From: Melanopsichium pennsylvanicum
Taxonomy: Eukaryota; Basidiomycota; Ustilaginomycetes; Ustilaginales
Reading direction: 5' to 3'
Length of the DNA stretch: 64,000 bases
NCBI GenBank assembly: GCA_900208305.1
Contig: OAPG01000017.1
Coordinates: 1-64,000, forward strand
The notes under the pieces were generated by a model, which did no database searches, was not told the DNA's origin, and saw only the letters and a list, made by a program, of their open reading frames with translations. This document shows positions 61,541-64,000 of the stretch, one piece after another. Within the stretch, counting starts at the first letter, position 1. Each line of letters begins with the position of its first letter. Both the position numbers and the translations under genes were made by a program.

Positions 61541-63094
61541 TTCATCTTCATCATCGTCATCATCATCACCATCATCATCACCATATTCATTTTCATCGCT
61601 GTCGTCATCCCCGTGCTCATGCCCTTGGTCGTCGTCGCTGCGATCGTCCTCTTCTTGCTCTTCCATGGCATCCCGTGTGGCGTTGTCCTTGATGTAGTCT
61701 GCGCCGCTAGCTGACGCGGAAGAAGAGGCAGCTACTTCTCCTTGGGACTGAAGAAGGCCTCTACGACGCATGGCCTCGAAGAAAACAGCCTCTTCGTCTT
61801 GGTCGGTGTCGGGTTCCTCTGAGCTTAGGTCGGAAGCATCCTCACCATCGTCTACTTGATCGTCCATGTGTTCGTCGTCGAGATCGTCAGCAAATTTGAC
61901 AGACTTGAAAGCGCTCCCTTCATCGTCCGAACCTTGTTGATCCCAGCCAGGCCCGGAAGGGATGGGTGCAGCTTTTCCTTTGCCTTTCGTATCGAGTGCT
62001 TGAGCCTTTGCGAATATTTGCGCTTGCTCCAGAGCGAGCCTCTTTCCCTGATTTTTGCGGGATAGCGACGCTTTTGGTGCAGGGCCGATGCGAGCCTCAT
62101 CAGCAGACAAGGCAGATGCTAGCCTGGATCCGGAGGAGGATGCAGCCGCATGCTCGGTCTCAGACTCGGAGCTGTCGAAGCTGGAATCGCTCTCGTGAGC
62201 GTGTTCGAGTCTTGCAGCGGCATTTACGCGAGCTGCTTTCTTTGGCTTCTTGGTTCGCTTGCGCATGATGGGCATGATTGGGTTACCGTTGGCGTCCTTT
62301 GCGAGAGCAGAGCCAAGTGCGGATGCGAGGGCAGAGCCTTTGAGTGGCGCTGGAGAGGATGCGGCTGTTGTGGATCTTTGGTGCTCGGACTTGTCGAATA
62401 TGCTTGCTGCAGCGATGATCCTTGCTCTTCGCTCTGGATCTTCCTCGACTTCACCCACGGGGCCACGGTCCTCTCCATCATCTTCTACGTCTTGAGGTGG
62501 AGTGAAATTTGCCTCATGATCTTGGTCATCATCATCGTCATGGTCGTCGTCGTCGTCGTCGTATTTGAGTCGCTCTTCCATGTCGTCAAGATCAGCATCG
62601 TCGTCGTCTTCCTCGATTTGCATGGCTGCGCCATTCATGGTTCTCCTTCTCCGCTTTGCTGAAACACGGTTTGACTTTTGACCAGCAGTATCGATCCTTT
62701 CCTCCATGGTCTTGGCTCGACCGGTTCCAAGTGTGGCTGCTGATTTAAGTGCAGTTCGGTCCACTTCTGCGGAAGTCTGTGCTAGACTTTGCATGATCTT
62801 TACCCTCTCCTCCTTCTTGAGGCGTGAAGCGATGTAGGCATCGAGACGCTTTCGCTTCTTGGAGGACATGGGAGCGGAGGCATCCTGACCTGAAGCTTGA
62901 AGCAGCTCTTTACGCTGCTGTTCTGCCTGCTTCCTCTTGATATCCTCGTCGCTGCCGGGTAGGATGAGCTGTGCGTTAGAGTCATAAGTGTCTGCATCTC
63001 GTTGGCGCAAGGAGCGCTTGTTTTTGTGGGAAGAACCGCCGACGGATGAGCGACGTGCTTTGGCGTTGTAACGTTCTTTGACTGGAATCTTCAT
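58112..63094 (-). CDS. ECM16: DEAH-box RNA helicase Dhr1/Ecm16 (DHX37)
   Basis: This 1660-residue helicase frees U3 snoRNA from pre-rRNA during 18S rRNA and small-subunit maturation in the nucleolus. Motif I GETGSGKTT lies near 716, motif Ia TQPRRVAA follows, and motif II DEAH is near 813. Motif III is MSATL near 857 and motif VI RAGRAGRTGPG is near 1134. HA2 and OB-fold domains follow to about 1500, with the family-typical QLCSLISSTFPDF. A long acidic insert (about 930-1060) before the second RecA domain is typical of Ecm16. The N-terminal 690 residues are Lys-rich then strongly acidic, with an Asp run at about 501-532, encoded by a GAT-type imperfect microsatellite at 61500-61600. The start MKIPVKERYNAKAR at 63094 is natural. 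No introns. Larger than yeast Ecm16 because of the N-terminal expansion. Confidence 0.95.
61500..61602. repeat. (ATC)n-type coding microsatellite
   Basis: Imperfect ATCGTC/ATCATC/ATCTTC triplets encode the Asp/Glu run of the helicase on minus. The opposite frames read as Ser or Ile/Val runs and are not genes. Confidence 0.9.
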
Positions 63095-64000
63095 GGTGAC
63101 GGTGATGCAGCCGTCAATACATCCGAGGGATCATGTGATGCGGTGATCCCGACGATAAAGAGTGTGATGGTCGTTGTAGGTGTGTATCTTGTTGCTAGTC
63201 ACAGAAGAAAAGGTGTGAAAAGAAAAGGTGTGAAAAGAAAAAGTGTTGAGGTGCAAAGTTCTGTGCTCTAGTGCATGCGTTTCTCCACCTTCGGAAAGCT
63301 CCACTCTAAAAATTTTGGGGGTGAACAACTTTGATTTTGTTAGTCTTGAATTTGGTCGAAAGAATGAGATTCGCAAATAAATAAGTACACATAATAAAAA
63401 TCGACTGACAAAAATGCGTCACAAAATTGAATTTCGAGACTAAGTTCAACCACCTCGTCGGACGATGCCGATAAAACTGCTTTTCGAGTGCATAGAGTGT
63501 GGGCGTAAGTGAACTTTGAGAGGGTCGCATATGCCGTGTTACTTTGAACGCTGAATAATAATAATGTCGAGCACCAATAACAACAGAAGCGCAGCACACT
63601 GAACCAACTTTTGTCGGCATCTGGCTTGTACGCTCTTGATTATAGAGACAAATCTGTGGGTATGCATGGTATGCATGCTACTAAATTACTTGATGCGCCT
63701 CATCATAGCACAAAGTACCTTTGAATCGCTGATGCGTGGACCCTGAAGTTAATGCTCAACCAAACGTGCGGAGCAAAAAGAAACAGGTTGAATTCGAAAG
63801 AAAGGCGCGTCGAGCCAATACCACACTCGACCTTGACACATACATGGCCGTATCATCATTCATCAACATCATCGCTATCTGTCACTCTTCTCAACACCAC
63901 TCGCTTCTTCTTCTCTATTCAGCTCTCAATCAATAACAACGAGCATCGCCAAATAGTCAATGCAATTCAAAACATCCTGCACTGCCCCCACTCCTTAGCA
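63095..64000. other. Upstream region of the helicase gene to window end
   Basis: It contains a 15-bp tandem repeat (63207-63249) and AT-rich DNA near 63540-63570. A pyrimidine-rich stretch at 63840-63930 could be the leader of a plus-strand gene beyond the window. The 66-codon frame at 63736-63936 has no family signal. No supported gene. Confidence 0.5.
63207..63249. repeat. 15-bp tandem repeat, 2.8 copies
   Basis: The unit GAAAAGGTGTGAAAA occurs at 63207-63221 and 63222-63236, followed by a partial diverged third copy. It lies about 115-155 bases upstream of the helicase start. Confidence 0.9.

Noticed and set aside
61320..61714. Ser-run and Ile/Val-run plus frames
   Set aside because: Complements of the Asp/Glu microsatellite in the Dhr1 gene.

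Overview
The window is a chromosome end from a fungus, most likely a smut (Ustilaginales: Ustilago, Sporisorium, Pseudozyma type). It opens with about 20 CCCTAA telomere repeats. Genes are long and mostly intron-free. The few introns are about 70-240 nt with GTAAG or GTGAG type donors. The proteins are of basidiomycete type (Rap1, shugoshin, Dhr1, large Ser-rich extensions). The species assignment is inference; no marker gene fixes it.

Layout. 1-580: telomere joined directly to the 3' part of an LTR. 582-1030: CpG-depleted old repeat DNA. 1.2-6.4 kb: RRP4 (exosome) and RAP1 (telomere protein), both on minus. 8.4-21.7 kb: a dense housekeeping block with shugoshin, EMC6, SF3B4/Hsh49, an MCT-type transporter, a DUF829/TMEM53 hydrolase-fold protein and an HDHD5/YKR070W HAD protein. 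22.2-23.8 kb: a secreted Asn/Gly protein built from a strict 13-residue repeat. 23.8-26.4 kb: gene-free, CpG-depleted island. 26.4-28.5 kb: SSUH2-like zinc protein. 28.5-34.06 kb: gene-poor, with one plausible unannotated three-exon gene and further weak candidates. 34.06-38 kb: acyltransferase-3 membrane protein and a membrane-anchored glycosyltransferase. 38.6-41.2 kb: old CpG-depleted repeat split by a solo LTR of about 1.0 kb with an intact 5-bp target-site duplication. 41.3-47.5 kb: a 2063-residue protein kinase. 50.4-63.1 kb: DNA ligase I, an Ind1/NUBPL-like P-loop NTPase, a DapA/HOGA1-type aldolase, an ACOT13-type thioesterase and the DEAH helicase Dhr1/Ecm16.

How the parts relate. There is no operon or metabolic cluster. 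Two themes stand out. First, chromosome-maintenance genes (RAP1, SGO1) and an essential exosome gene sit within 12 kb of the telomere, with only a truncated LTR and a few hundred bases of decayed repeat between RRP4 and the cap. Second, two copies of one LTR (telomere-truncated and solo) differ mainly at CpG sites, and the DNA they sit in has almost no CpG. This points to cytosine methylation or a RIP-like process acting on repeats.

Limits. Introns were placed by eye from splice motifs and reading frame. Small lineage-specific genes in the gene-poor islands cannot be settled without transcripts or relatives.
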